Assembly: GCF_001623075.1 (NCBI RefSeq)
Contig: NZ_LMCF01000065.1
Coordinates: 43,546-107,545 of the forward strand
DNA: 64,000 bases
Reading direction: 5' to 3'
DNA from: Pseudovibrio sp. Ad37
GTDB taxonomy: Bacteria; Pseudomonadota; Alphaproteobacteria; Rhizobiales; Stappiaceae
Position 1 is the stretch's first letter. Each line of letters starts with the position of its first letter. Position numbers and translations under genes: made by a program. This document shows, piece after piece, positions 35,308 to 44,740 of this stretch. Below the pieces are notes generated by a model. The model worked only from the letters and a program-made list of their open reading frames with translations, was not told the DNA's origin and did no database searches.

Positions 35308-36696
35308 ATGAGCAAAATCACACCTGTGATTCTGTCGGGTGGGTTTGGATCTCGCCTTTGGCCCCTTTCCCGTAGAGAAAGGCCAAAACAATTCTTGCCA
35401 ATCTTTTCAGGTCAAAGTCTCTTTCAAAAGACATGTGAGCGTGTCAGCTCCCAGCAGTTCCGTGCACCGCTGGTTATCTCAAATCAAGACCATCGCTTCC
35501 TGATCGGTGAGCAAATGGCCGAACTTGGGATAGAGCCACAAGCTATAGTATTAGAGCCATGCGGACGAAACACGGCTGCTCCCGCTGCTCTTGCTGCACT
35601 CATGGCGCTTGAAACAGATAAAAACGCAATTGTCCTCCTGTTACCATCGGACCATCTGGTCGCTGATGACAAGGAGTTCTTGTGTGCTGTCGATGCAGCT
35701 CACGCAGCTGCTGAAGCTGGTCAGATCGTCACATTTGGTATTGAGCCAAGCGAACCCAACACCGGATACGGTTATATCAAACTCTGCGAGGGGGCAGCAT
35801 CTGTCCGCAAAGTTGATGCCTTTGTCGAGAAACCAGATCAGGCAACAGCTGAAGAGTTCCTCAAAGACGGCAACTACCTTTGGAATGCTGGCATCTTCAT
35901 GTACTCCGCAGTTGCCATGCGCGACGCCTTCTTAAAACACGCACCTGATATCTGGGAGCAAGTTGCTAAGGCCTCCAATAACGCACGACGCGATCTGGAC
36001 TTCCTGCGGCTTGAAGAAGAAGCCTTCGCTCAGGTGCGCAACATCTCCTTCGACTATGCGATTATGGAAAATGAAGAGAACGTCGCCTGTGTTCCAACTG
36101 ATCCGGGGTGGAGCGATCTTGGCTCATGGCCTGCCATTTGGGAGTCTATGGCGAAGAATGATGAGGGTAACTCGGCTTTGGGCGAAGCGATCTTCGAACA
36201 GTCCAAAAATTGCCTCGTTTATTCTGAAGATGCCCTTGTCAGTGTTGTCGGGCTTGAAGACGTTGTGGTCGTCAACACCAAGGATGCGCTTCTGGTTGCC
36301 GCAAAAGATAAGGCACAGGACGTGAAGAAGGTGGTGGAACAGCTGGACAAGGCCAATAGGCCGGAAACCGTACAGCACCGCCGCGTGTACCGTCCATGGG
36401 GCTGGAGCGAGCGCATTTCAGAAGGCGAGCGCTTCCGCGTGCAGTCCATGATGATTGAGCCCGGCAAGGGCTTGACCTTGCAGCGCCACATCCACCGTGC
36501 AGAGCACTGGGTTGTTGTAAGTGGCACGCTGGAGGTGACCATTGATGGAAAAGATGAGCTGATTTCAGAAAATCAGTCCGTGTTTGTCCCGCTTGGCGCA
36601 AGGCACAAACTACAAAACCCGGGAAAAATCCGGGTTCGCATGATCGAAGTCCAGTCCGGCGCATACATTGCCGAGGATGATATCCTGCGAGTATAA
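35308..36696 (+). CDS. manC: bifunctional mannose-1-phosphate guanylyltransferase/mannose-6-phosphate isomerase
   Basis: Predicted 462-residue enzyme making GDP-mannose and also interconverting fructose-6-phosphate and mannose-6-phosphate. The nucleotidyltransferase loop is ILSGGFGSRLWPLSRRERPK, with FVEKPD downstream. The C-terminal cupin-like isomerase domain shows PWGWSERI, LTLQRHIHRAEHW and VPLGARHKLQNPG. ATG 35308 gives the usual MSKITPVIL start; ATG 35293 is also in frame and neither has a strong ribosome-binding site. It is followed 109 bp later by manB. Confidence 0.93.
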   Translation: MSKITPVILSGGFGSRLWPLSRRERPKQFLPIFSGQSLFQKTCERVSSQQFRAPLVISNQDHRFLIGEQMAELGIEPQAIVLEPCGRNTAAPAALAALMALETDKNAIVLLLPSDHLVADDKEFLCAVDAAHAAAEAGQIVTFGIEPSEPNTGYGYIKLCEGAASVRKVDAFVEKPDQATAEEFLKDGNYLWNAGIFMYSAVAMRDAFLKHAPDIWEQVAKASNNARRDLDFLRLEEEAFAQVRNISFDYAIMENEENVACVPTDPGWSDLGSWPAIWESMAKNDEGNSALGEAIFEQSKNCLVYSEDALVSVVGLEDVVVVNTKDALLVAAKDKAQDVKKVVEQLDKANRPETVQHRRVYRPWGWSERISEGERFRVQSMMIEPGKGLTLQRHIHRAEHWVVVSGTLEVTIDGKDELISENQSVFVPLGARHKLQNPGKIRVRMIEVQSGAYIAEDDILRV

Positions 36697-36805
36697 CGTG
36701 AATTTGAAAACCGTTGGGTGAGAAACGTCTCACAACCAAACGGAGTTTGATAAAAGCGTCACGTCTCTGCATTACCAGTGACCTGAAGCTTGTCTAGGAG
36801 AAATT

Positions 36806-38317
36806 ATGTCAGTTAAGCCGGTTTCACAGCTAACGCCAAACACCTTGGCCTATGAAACGACACCGTTGGTCAAGCCGACCGGTTTTCGCGAGTACGATGC
36901 ACGCTGGCTCTTTGAAAAAGAGATCAACCTGAAGGGCATTCAGGCGCTGGGCGAGGGACTTGGAACCCTCATTCATGAACTTGGCGTACGTCCTGAGATC
37001 GTCACCGGTCACGACTTCCGCGGCTACTCCGCATCCATCAAGATGGCACTGGTCACCGGCCTGATGTCGGCAGGCATCAAAGTGCATGACATCGGCCTCG
37101 CCATGTCTCCAATGGCTTATTACGCGCAGTTTGATCTGGATGTCCCATGCGTTGCCATGGTCACCGCCTCCCACAACGACAACGGCTGGACTGGTGTGAA
37201 GATGGGCGCAAACCGTCCACTGACGTTTGGCCCGGAAGAAATGGGCCGTCTGAAAGAGATCGTGCTGGAAGGGGCCAGTGACCTACGCGGTGGCGGAGCT
37301 TACGAATACCATCCTGATTTGACCGATCGCTATATCGCAGACCTCACAGAGCGTGAAAAGTTCAAGCGTCCAATCAAAGCTGTCGTCGCATGTGGCAATG
37401 GCACCGCAGGTGCGTTCGCACCGCGTATTCTCGAAGCGCTAGGTGTTGACGTCATTCCGCTGGACTGCGAGCTGGATCACACTTTCCCGAACTACAACCC
37501 GAACCCGGAAGACATGAAGATGCTTCATGCGATCCGTGACAAAGTGCTGGAAACCGGTGCTGAAGTCGGTTTGGGTTTTGATGGTGATGGTGACCGCTGT
37601 GGTGTGGTCGACAACGAAGGCGAAGAGATCTTCGCTGATAAAGTCGGCGTCATGCTGGCTCGCGATATCTCCGCTCTTCATCCGGAAAGCCAATTTGTGG
37701 TTGATGTAAAATCAACCGGTCTGTACCACACCGATCCGGTCCTCAAGGCCAATGGTGCAAAGACTGATTACTTCAAAACAGGCCACTCCTACATCAAACG
37801 CCGTGTAACTGAACTAGGTGCTGTTGCTGGTTTTGAAAAGTCAGGCCACTACTTCTTCAATCCGCCAATCGGTCGTGGATATGATGACGGTGTTGTCTCT
37901 GCAATTGCCATTCTGGATATGATGGACCGCAATCCGGATAAGAGCATGGCTGACCTGCGCCGTGATCTGCCAAAGACCTGGGGCTCCCCAACCATGGCCG
38001 CCAAATGCGCGGACGAGATCAAGTACGATGTAGTTGATCGTGTGGTTGCGCGCTTCAAATCCATGCATGCTGACGGCGCGAAGGTATCTGGTCAGGATAT
38101 AGCTGATCTGATCACCGTGAATGGTGTCCGTGTTGTGTGTGAAGATGGAACATGGGGCCTTGTCCGTGCATCCTCCAACAAACCAGAACTGGTTGTTGTT
38201 GTTGAAAGCCCGGTCTCAGAAGTGCGCCTGCACGAGATGTTCAAAGCAATGGATGCAGTTCTTCGCGAGAACCCAGAGGTTGGTGACTACAACCAGACAC
38301 TGGCAGAACTCGCTTAA
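36806..38317 (+). CDS. manB: phosphomannomutase/phosphoglucomutase
   Basis: Predicted 503-residue cytoplasmic mutase converting mannose-6-phosphate to mannose-1-phosphate. The phosphoserine loop is TASHNDNGWTGVKMG, the magnesium loop GFDGDGDRCGVVD, and the sugar-binding loop is in GFEKSGHYFFNP. ATG 36806 follows AGGAGAAATT. With manC it supplies GDP-mannose, which the glycosyltransferases at 1-7 kb could use, although the two clusters are 30 kb apart. Confidence 0.93.
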   Translation: MSVKPVSQLTPNTLAYETTPLVKPTGFREYDARWLFEKEINLKGIQALGEGLGTLIHELGVRPEIVTGHDFRGYSASIKMALVTGLMSAGIKVHDIGLAMSPMAYYAQFDLDVPCVAMVTASHNDNGWTGVKMGANRPLTFGPEEMGRLKEIVLEGASDLRGGGAYEYHPDLTDRYIADLTEREKFKRPIKAVVACGNGTAGAFAPRILEALGVDVIPLDCELDHTFPNYNPNPEDMKMLHAIRDKVLETGAEVGLGFDGDGDRCGVVDNEGEEIFADKVGVMLARDISALHPESQFVVDVKSTGLYHTDPVLKANGAKTDYFKTGHSYIKRRVTELGAVAGFEKSGHYFFNPPIGRGYDDGVVSAIAILDMMDRNPDKSMADLRRDLPKTWGSPTMAAKCADEIKYDVVDRVVARFKSMHADGAKVSGQDIADLITVNGVRVVCEDGTWGLVRASSNKPELVVVVESPVSEVRLHEMFKAMDAVLRENPEVGDYNQTLAELA

Positions 38318-38341
38318 GATACCACCTTAAAAAACAGACTA

Positions 38342-38375
38342 AAAAACGCCGGTCCAAAAAGGCCGGCGTTTTTTG
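38342..38375 (+). terminator. rho-independent terminator after manB
   Basis: Stem AAAAACGCCGG / CCGGCGTTTTTT with a short loop and run of T, 25 bp after manB. The A-rich 5' arm lets it also work for the convergent gene at 38405. Confidence 0.88.
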
Positions 38376-38404
38376 TTTTAGGCGCTCTGCTTACCTTGGG
38401 CAGG

Positions 38405-39244
38405 TTAGTAGCCAGCGAAGTAGAGCAGGTCCACGATGTATTTGCGCATTGCAGGGCCATGTGGTGCGGGCAGGCCAACAAGAGCATCGTAAAGGCGGAC
38501 CTCACTGTCACACAGTTGCTTGTCGGTTGGATCTGCAGCGAAAATACGGCTTAGGGAATCCATTGGATATACCTTCATCTGCGCATCAAATGCCGGGTTC
38601 GCAGGCAGATACAAATCTGCATCAGTCGGCTTATCCGCAGGCTTGCCAATAACACGTACTTTCTTCTGCGCAGGCTCAGCGGTGTAATGGATCACGAGCC
38701 CATCGTCCTTGGCTTTAACCTGAGCATCCGCGAGCAACTGGAACAGCGCGAGCCCTTCCTGCGTACTTTCGCTCTCCACTACGGTGTAGCTGTCCAGAAA
38801 CGCACCAGTGGAACCGGAAAAAACCTGAGCACAAACCAGTTCACCTTTGCTTTTCTTCAGTTTTAAGGTGAGAGCACGTTTGGCCTTGAGGACCGTGATG
38901 ATCTTATCGTCATCAGCATATTTTAGCAGTGGGCGATAAACCTGAAGTGCGCGGTAAAGCAAGTCATGCAGACGTTTAGCCAGCCCGCGCTCATCTGCCC
39001 CTGATTGAATCTCTTTCTCAATCTGGCTCTGCAGGTCCTTGTAAAGATTCGGAAATTCAATCTTGATCACAGGCAGGGAAGGGATATCCGGTGCAAGGGT
39101 ATCCAGGAGAGCCTGCTGATCTTTGCCATCAGCTGCATGGCTTTCCTGTGTGAGGGATCCGCCAAAATCAAAGTAAAGCAGGGTCGCGACAATCGCGACA
39201 ACAACCATAGGAACGCCAACGAACTCCGCAAGCTTACCAATCAT
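38405..39244 (-). CDS. hypothetical membrane-anchored protein
   Basis: Predicted 279-residue protein of unknown function. One N-terminal membrane segment (VPMVVVAIVATLLYF, residues ~10-27) is followed by a mostly hydrophilic, probably periplasmic part that is lysine- and aspartate-rich. Residues ~90-115 are helix-like (ERGLAKRLHDLLYRALQVYR). Two cysteines occur (ELVCAQVF and KQLCDSEV). No known domain was recognised. It is a single gene between manB and the LysR gene. Confidence 0.7.
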   Translation of the reverse strand: MIGKLAEFVGVPMVVVAIVATLLYFDFGGSLTQESHAADGKDQQALLDTLAPDIPSLPVIKIEFPNLYKDLQSQIEKEIQSGADERGLAKRLHDLLYRALQVYRPLLKYADDDKIITVLKAKRALTLKLKKSKGELVCAQVFSGSTGAFLDSYTVVESESTQEGLALFQLLADAQVKAKDDGLVIHYTAEPAQKKVRVIGKPADKPTDADLYLPANPAFDAQMKVYPMDSLSRIFAADPTDKQLCDSEVRLYDALVGLPAPHGPAMRKYIVDLLYFAGY

Positions 39245-39356
39245 CTCATTTTGCCTTCAAGTTACAGTCGGGAAGTGATCCGCACTGTATATTATAAATT
39301 ATCAAAAATGACAATTTATAATTTTAAAGGCTTAATTCGGATTCTAAATCAAAGCG

Positions 39357-40247
39357 TTACAGATGATTTCTAAAGAGATCTTTCTCCTGCTTTACCAAGT
39401 CGCCAATGAAATCAGAAACTGCTTTAATGCGGCGCAGGTGCCGTGCGCTTTCATGGGTGACAAGGTAATAGCTGCGCGAAATACGCCGTTTGGGAAGCAC
39501 TGGCACGAAGTCGTCATTGCCATCTGCAATGAATCCATGAAGGATTCCGATCCCGCTGCCTGCCCGCACTGCCTCAGTCTGGCCGAGTGCGCTGGCACAT
39601 TCCAGGCGAGACTGCCAGTCCTTGGAAAATTCTGCGGAGTAGTTGAGCGAAGAGGCAAAGATCAGATCGTCCACATAGCCAATCAGGCGATGCTCTTTCA
39701 GCTCTTCTTCGTTCTCCGGCAGCCCGTAGCGTTCAGCATAAGCGCGAGAGGCATAAAGACCCAATGAGTAGTCAGTCAACTTGCGGCTCACCAGACGTCC
39801 ATGTTCGGGCTGTCCAACCGTAACTGCCAGATCAGCTTCGCGCTTGGAAAGAGAGAAAGCCCGGTGCAGCGGCACCAGCTGAAGCGTGAGATCAGGATAA
39901 CGCTCATTCAGTGCACCCAGACGCGGCGCTAGAAAAGCCACCCCGAAGCCATCGGGTGCACCAATGCGCACAGCACCGGAAAGCTCCACATCCGTCCCGC
40001 CGATCTCGGCGCGGGCGGAAAGCATCTCCGTTTCCATCGATTCAGCAAACTCAAAGAACCGCTCGCCTTCGCTGGTCAGCGCACACCCCGTGGTGCGCCG
40101 ATCAATGAGCTTGGCCTGCAGAGCAGTTTCAAGCGCGGAAAGGCGGCGGGCAACAGTTGCATGGTTGAGGCCAAGCCGCTGTGCAGCGCCCAAAATCTGT
40201 CCGGAGCGCGCCACAGCCAGAAACACTCTTGCATCATCCCAGTTCAT
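39357..40247 (-). CDS. LysR-family transcriptional regulator
   Basis: Predicted 296-residue regulator. The N-terminal helix-turn-helix reads FLAVARSGQILGAAQRLGLN, then HATVARRLSALE, followed by a periplasmic-binding-like effector domain (GAVRIGAPDGFGVAFLAPRL). ATG 40247 gives the common MNWDDARVFLAV start. It is divergent from the methylmalonate-semialdehyde dehydrogenase gene with about 190 bp between starts, so it most likely regulates that gene in response to a valine, inositol or propionate metabolite (inference). Confidence 0.9.
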   Translation of the reverse strand: MNWDDARVFLAVARSGQILGAAQRLGLNHATVARRLSALETALQAKLIDRRTTGCALTSEGERFFEFAESMETEMLSARAEIGGTDVELSGAVRIGAPDGFGVAFLAPRLGALNERYPDLTLQLVPLHRAFSLSKREADLAVTVGQPEHGRLVSRKLTDYSLGLYASRAYAERYGLPENEEELKEHRLIGYVDDLIFASSLNYSAEFSKDWQSRLECASALGQTEAVRAGSGIGILHGFIADGNDDFVPVLPKRRISRSYYLVTHESARHLRRIKAVSDFIGDLVKQEKDLFRNHL

Positions 40248-40437
40248 GATTTTTGATAGCTCCCAGTCCACATGCCGCACGGATCGTGCTTTAATTTTTG
40301 CACAACGGTTTCGGATATTATCTCATTGATATGCGAAAAATATAGTTCATGCTAGGGGCATAAAGAAATTCGCTCGCAGACCTGTAAAACGCATGTGTTT
40401 GCGGGCCGCAAGAATAGACCTGGAGAGGGAGGACCTC

Positions 40438-41937
40438 ATGGAAGAGATCGGTCATTTTATCAATGGTAAGCGCGTTGCTGGCAAGTCCGGCCGCACTGCA
40501 GACGTTTTCAACCCTGCAACCGGTGAAGTAACTGCAAAGGTTGCTTTGGCAACTGCAGCAGAAATGCAGGAGGCTGTCGCCGTCGCTGAAAAAGCGCAGC
40601 CAGCATGGGCAGCAACCAACCCACAGCGCCGCGCTCGCGTAATGATGAAGTTCGTAACTTTGCTTCACCGCGACATGGACAAGCTGGCATCCAAGCTGTC
40701 TGCTGAGCATGGTAAAACACACCCGGACGCAAAAGGCGACGTGATCCGTGGTCTGGAAGTTGCAGAATTCTGCATCGGCGCACCACACATGATGAAGGGT
40801 GAATTCACCGAGGGCGCAGGCCCTGGCATCGACATGTACTCCATGCGTCAGCCACTGGGCGTTGTTGCTGGCATCACGCCATTCAACTTCCCTGCAATGA
40901 TCCCGATGTGGAAGTTCTGTGTTGCGATCGCAGCTGGTAACTCCTTCATCCTCAAGCCATCTGAGCGCAACCCGTCTGTGCCAATGATGCTGGCTGAGCT
41001 GATGCAGGAAGCTGGTCTGCCAGACGGCGTTCTGAACGTTGTGAATGGCGACAAAGAATCCGTAGACGCAATCCTTGATGATCCAATCATTCAGGCTGTT
41101 GGCTTCGTTGGTTCCACCGCGATTGCTGAGTACGTTTACACCCGCGGTACAGCTTCCGGTAAGCGCGTTCAGTGCTTCGGCGGTGCGAAAAACCACATGC
41201 TCATCATGCCAGATGCTGATCTGGATCAGGCTGCTGACGCTCTGGTTGGTGCAGGCTTTGGTGCTGCTGGCGAACGCTGCATGGCGATCTCCGTTGCTGT
41301 TCCTGTTGGTCAGGAAACTGCAGACCGCCTCATCGAGAAGCTCATCCCACGCGTTGAAGCTCTCAAAGTTGGCCCTTACACTGCAGGCGACGACGTTGAC
41401 TTCGGTCCGGTCATCACCCCACAGGCACGCGAGCGTATCCTCGGTCTGGTGAACTCCGGTGTTGAGCAGGGTGCAAAGCTTGTTGTTGACGGACGTGACT
41501 TCAAACTGCAGGGCTATGAAAACGGTAACTTCGTTGGTCCTTGCCTGTTCGACAACGCAACCAAAGACATGGACATCTACAAAGAAGAAATCTTTGGTCC
41601 GGTTCTGACTGTTGTACGCGCAGAAACCTATGAAGAAGCTCTGAGCCTGCCAATGGATCATGAGTACGGCAACGGCACTGCAATCTACACCCGTGATGGT
41701 GACACTGCACGTGACTTTGCAAGCCGCATCAACATCGGCATGGTCGGCATCAACGTTCCAATCCCTGTGCCGCTCGCATACCACACCTTTGGTGGCTGGA
41801 AGCGTTCTGGCTTCGGCGATCTGAACCAGCACGGCCCAGATGGCTTCAAGTTCTACACCCGCACCAAGACAGTGACATCCCGCTGGCCTTCAGGTGTGAA
41901 GGAAGGTGCAGAATTCTCTATCCCAACAATGGGCTAA
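40438..41937 (+). CDS. mmsA: methylmalonate-semialdehyde dehydrogenase (CoA-acylating)
   Basis: Predicted 499-residue NAD- and CoA-dependent dehydrogenase that converts methylmalonate or malonate semialdehyde to propionyl- or acetyl-CoA in valine and inositol breakdown. The start GHFINGKRVAGKSGR, the segment TPFNFPAMIPMWKF, NAD loop GFVGSTAIAEY and catalytic cysteine in GAAGERCMAIS are typical of MmsA. ATG 40438 follows GGAGAGGGAGGACC. A strong terminator follows. A long antisense reading frame covers the gene but is a codon-bias shadow. Confidence 0.94.
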   Translation: MEEIGHFINGKRVAGKSGRTADVFNPATGEVTAKVALATAAEMQEAVAVAEKAQPAWAATNPQRRARVMMKFVTLLHRDMDKLASKLSAEHGKTHPDAKGDVIRGLEVAEFCIGAPHMMKGEFTEGAGPGIDMYSMRQPLGVVAGITPFNFPAMIPMWKFCVAIAAGNSFILKPSERNPSVPMMLAELMQEAGLPDGVLNVVNGDKESVDAILDDPIIQAVGFVGSTAIAEYVYTRGTASGKRVQCFGGAKNHMLIMPDADLDQAADALVGAGFGAAGERCMAISVAVPVGQETADRLIEKLIPRVEALKVGPYTAGDDVDFGPVITPQARERILGLVNSGVEQGAKLVVDGRDFKLQGYENGNFVGPCLFDNATKDMDIYKEEIFGPVLTVVRAETYEEALSLPMDHEYGNGTAIYTRDGDTARDFASRINIGMVGINVPIPVPLAYHTFGGWKRSGFGDLNQHGPDGFKFYTRTKTVTSRWPSGVKEGAEFSIPTMG

Positions 41938-41957
41938 GCCTGCGGGTTAACAGTTTG

Positions 41958-41984
41958 AAAGGCGCTCTTTTGAGCGCCTTTTTT
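41958..41984. terminator. terminator after mmsA
   Basis: Stem AAAGGCGCTC / GAGCGCCTTT with a TTTT loop then TTTT. It lies between mmsA and the convergent gene ending at 41983 and probably serves both. Confidence 0.85.
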
Positions 41985-42483
41985 ATTCGTTGCTACCAAG
42001 AGGATAGGCGCAAGGCGCGGCACCAACCGCGCGGCAGGCTTCATAATAGACAGTGTTGCTGGTGCTTCCGTCATCCCACGTCAGTTGCACTGCAAGGGCT
42101 TGCACTGTCCCACCAGGGAACTCCATGACGTACGGCTTATGAATGCTCTGCGCTTCGACACGGAAGGGGTATTCAGGATCGCAATCAGGAATAGGAAAGC
42201 TCTTATCCAGATCCTTGGAGTCAATCGAATACTTAATTTCTTTCAGCCTGCAGCGCAGTGACATGATGGGGGCAAAGTTGATGATCTGCTTGTTGTCCAG
42301 AGTCTGGAAGGTGATCCAGCCCTCAGGCTCCAGATCACTTGCCATCGTCTTGAAAATGTCCAATGGCGGAATCACATCATCCCGTTCTGCAGTAAATCCA
42401 GCTTTTTCAGAGGCAAAAGATGAGGAGGCAAGGCCCAGGCCCCAAATTGCCGCCAGACACAGACGGCGAAAAGAGCAAAACAT
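41983..42483 (-). CDS. hypothetical secreted protein
   Basis: Predicted 166-residue protein with an N-terminal signal peptide (LCLAAIWGLGLASSSFASEK). The mature part has four cysteines (LRCRLKE, PDCDPE, EACRAV and APCAYP) that could form two disulfides in the periplasm, and beta-strand-rich stretches (VQALAVQLTWDDGST). No known domain was recognised. It converges on mmsA. Confidence 0.7.
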   Translation of the reverse strand: MFCSFRRLCLAAIWGLGLASSSFASEKAGFTAERDDVIPPLDIFKTMASDLEPEGWITFQTLDNKQIINFAPIMSLRCRLKEIKYSIDSKDLDKSFPIPDCDPEYPFRVEAQSIHKPYVMEFPGGTVQALAVQLTWDDGSTSNTVYYEACRAVGAAPCAYPLGSNE

Positions 42484-42934
42484 GGCAGGTTCTCTCCTTT
42501 TTGTTGTTATTCAGCAATATCAACTCGTTAGTTCGATGTAGGCTGAGAGCTATAAGAGAACTCGGGGACCCTAGCGGAAAGCAGTTAATATTCCCGAAAA
42601 CTCGGGGATCCATGAGCCATTTTGATTTTTATCGTGGCAGCTCTTCGGTAAAATCCCGTAAACCTCGGCAAAGCAACGCTCTGCGGGGCACCTATGATCT
42701 CTCAATATGCGCACCTGTGCGCTTATGTCCCATACAAATTGGGGGGTCTTCGCCTCTGAGTTTGTTGCGATTTATTAAAAAACTGGAGTAATTCTAACGA
42801 GCGTGTTGCAATCACAGACCGGACGGGTCGATTCCATTGTGCAAGCAAGTCTAGGCAATTGAAGAGTTTTTTCGGAAATTGTCTTTATGAATTACAGGCA
42901 GATGCCCCGGCGAAGAGGGAACCGGACAAGCGGA
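42484..42934. other. intergenic region upstream of cydDC
   Basis: About 450 bp between divergent genes. It holds two copies of AACTCGGGGA (near 42558 and 42599) and a possible 59-codon plus frame from ATG 42612, which has no ribosome-binding site. Promoters for the cydDC operon and the minus-strand secreted protein are expected. Confidence 0.4.
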
Positions 42935-44740
42935 ATGACTGAAAACCTAGCAAACGTAACAGAGCTATCTGATGCAGACGTCGCGGAGGCAAATGCCCCC
43001 GCCAAGAAACGTGGACGCAAAAAGTCCGCGGGTCAGGTTTGGCTGCAGGATGCGGTTCGCCCGGAAATGAAACTGGTGAAACGCGGTGCAATGTTACAAG
43101 GCCTCTCGGAACTCCTCTGGATTCCGCAGGCAGCATTATTGGCATTGGCAATCGCTGGCCTGATCGATCCACACGGACCGGGCCTTGATCCATTCTATGC
43201 AACAGCTTCCATACTTATCTTAGCCGTGATCCGCCATTTTCTGCGCATCAGGGGCGGTGAGATCGCAGTTCGCGCAGCCTCAAAGGCGCGCCACAGACTG
43301 GAAACCAGTCTGCTGAGCAATCTGACCAACCTGTCACCGGCAACCGAACTGCCTGCAAGCGGTAAAATCGCGTCCATCGCGGTGGAACACATTCAGGCAA
43401 TCGGCCCTTATCTTGGCCGTTTTCTCCCAATTCAGGCGCGTCTTTCACTCGTCCCTCTCATCTTGATTGCGTCTGTCGCCTATGTCAGCTGGTTTGCAGC
43501 TCTGTGCTTGCTGATCTTTGGCCCGCTGGTGCCTGTCTTCATGGCAATCGTTGGTATACGCGCCAAAAAGGCCAGTGACCGCCAGCTTGGTGTCCTTGCC
43601 GATATGGGTGGGCTGCTGCTGGACCGCCTCAGAGGCATGGAAACCCTGCGCTTGTTCGGCGCGGTTAAACGCTCGGAAGACGACATCCGCAAGCTGGGTG
43701 GCGACTTCCGCACATCCACCATGCGCGTTCTTCGTATTGCTTTCCTCTCCAGCACTGCACTGGAACTGTTCAGCGCCGCCGCAATTGCAATCACCGCAAT
43801 CTACGTCGGTTTTTCCCTGCTTGGAGAATGGAGCTTCGGCGCATATGGTTCTCCGCTCACGCTGGCCGGTGGCCTGTTCGTGCTGATGATCGTTCCCGAA
43901 TATTTCGCACCACTTCGCGCCTTTGCAGCAGCCTACCATGATCGTGCAGCAGGCATTGCAGCAGCAGATCATATCGTTGAACTGCAAAAGCAGCTGGAGG
44001 ACGATGGTCAGGAAGATATCATCGGGACTGGGCGTGATGTTGTGCCGCTGCCAGCAACAGGTGCACTGACGATCCGAAACCTGAGTGTTTCCCGCGGTCA
44101 CCGCAAGATCCTCGCTGACGTCAACCTGTCTCTGGGCGAACCGGAGCTGGTGGTTGTCAAAGGCCCGAGTGGTACCGGTAAATCAACCTTGATGGATTGC
44201 ATTCTCGGCTTCTTACCAGCCGATCAGGGCCAGATTGCTTATGGCGGGCTTCCTCTGACCTCTTATGGTCTGACCAACTGGCAGCAGTCTATCTCTGTCC
44301 TTTCTCAAAATCCTGAACTGTTCCACGGCACGCTACGCGCCAACCTGCGCCGCGCTGATCAAGCAGCAGACGATGCAACACTTACACAAGCCTTGAAGCT
44401 TGCTGCAGTTGATGAGTTGCTCGCCAAGATCCCGGGAGGCCTCTCAGGCCAGATCGGCGAAGACGGCAAAGGCTTGTCTTTGGGAGAGCGTCGCCGCTTT
44501 GCATTGGCACGTGCGGCCCTGCGTGAGGATGCTCGGCTGATCATTGCAGATGAACCAACTGCCGATCTCGACGGTGCAACCGCACAAAAGGTTGTTGCGG
44601 CTCTTAAAAAGCTGGCACACAACAAGCCAGTTCTGGTCGCAACTCACGATCCGCGCGTTGTCGGCTCAGCCGACCGCGTGTTGACGCTGAAAGAAGGTGT
44701 GCTGGTTGATCTGAATGAACGTGAAGGAGAAGAACAATGA
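42935..44740 (+). CDS. cydD: ABC exporter subunit CydD
   Basis: Predicted 601-residue fused membrane/ATPase protein. With CydC it exports glutathione and cysteine to the periplasm, which is needed to assemble cytochrome bd oxidase. An N-terminal ABC membrane domain (residues ~45-350) is followed by an ATPase with Walker A GPSGTGKST, signature LSLGERRR and Walker B LIIADEPTADLD. The start is uncertain: ATG 42935 gives the N-terminus MTENLANVTE, and 42902 and 42887 are in-frame alternatives, none with a strong ribosome-binding site. The hydrophilic extension KKRGRKKS before the membrane part is somewhat unusual. It overlaps cydC by 4 bp. Confidence 0.88.
   Translation: MTENLANVTELSDADVAEANAPAKKRGRKKSAGQVWLQDAVRPEMKLVKRGAMLQGLSELLWIPQAALLALAIAGLIDPHGPGLDPFYATASILILAVIRHFLRIRGGEIAVRAASKARHRLETSLLSNLTNLSPATELPASGKIASIAVEHIQAIGPYLGRFLPIQARLSLVPLILIASVAYVSWFAALCLLIFGPLVPVFMAIVGIRAKKASDRQLGVLADMGGLLLDRLRGMETLRLFGAVKRSEDDIRKLGGDFRTSTMRVLRIAFLSSTALELFSAAAIAITAIYVGFSLLGEWSFGAYGSPLTLAGGLFVLMIVPEYFAPLRAFAAAYHDRAAGIAAADHIVELQKQLEDDGQEDIIGTGRDVVPLPATGALTIRNLSVSRGHRKILADVNLSLGEPELVVVKGPSGTGKSTLMDCILGFLPADQGQIAYGGLPLTSYGLTNWQQSISVLSQNPELFHGTLRANLRRADQAADDATLTQALKLAAVDELLAKIPGGLSGQIGEDGKGLSLGERRRFALARAALREDARLIIADEPTADLDGATAQKVVAALKKLAHNKPVLVATHDPRVVGSADRVLTLKEGVLVDLNEREGEEQ

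Noticed and set aside
40318..41832. 504-codon minus-strand open frame opposite mmsA
   Set aside because: It mirrors the codon bias of mmsA, starts without a ribosome-binding site, and the protein is Cys/His/Trp-rich in an unnatural way; mmsA itself is unmistakable.
42612..42791. 59-codon plus frame upstream of cydD
   Set aside because: Gene-like only in its first residues, lacking a ribosome-binding site; likely chance.
43445..44101. 218-codon minus-strand frame in cydD
   Set aside because: Shadow of cydD with no start site or recognisable domain.
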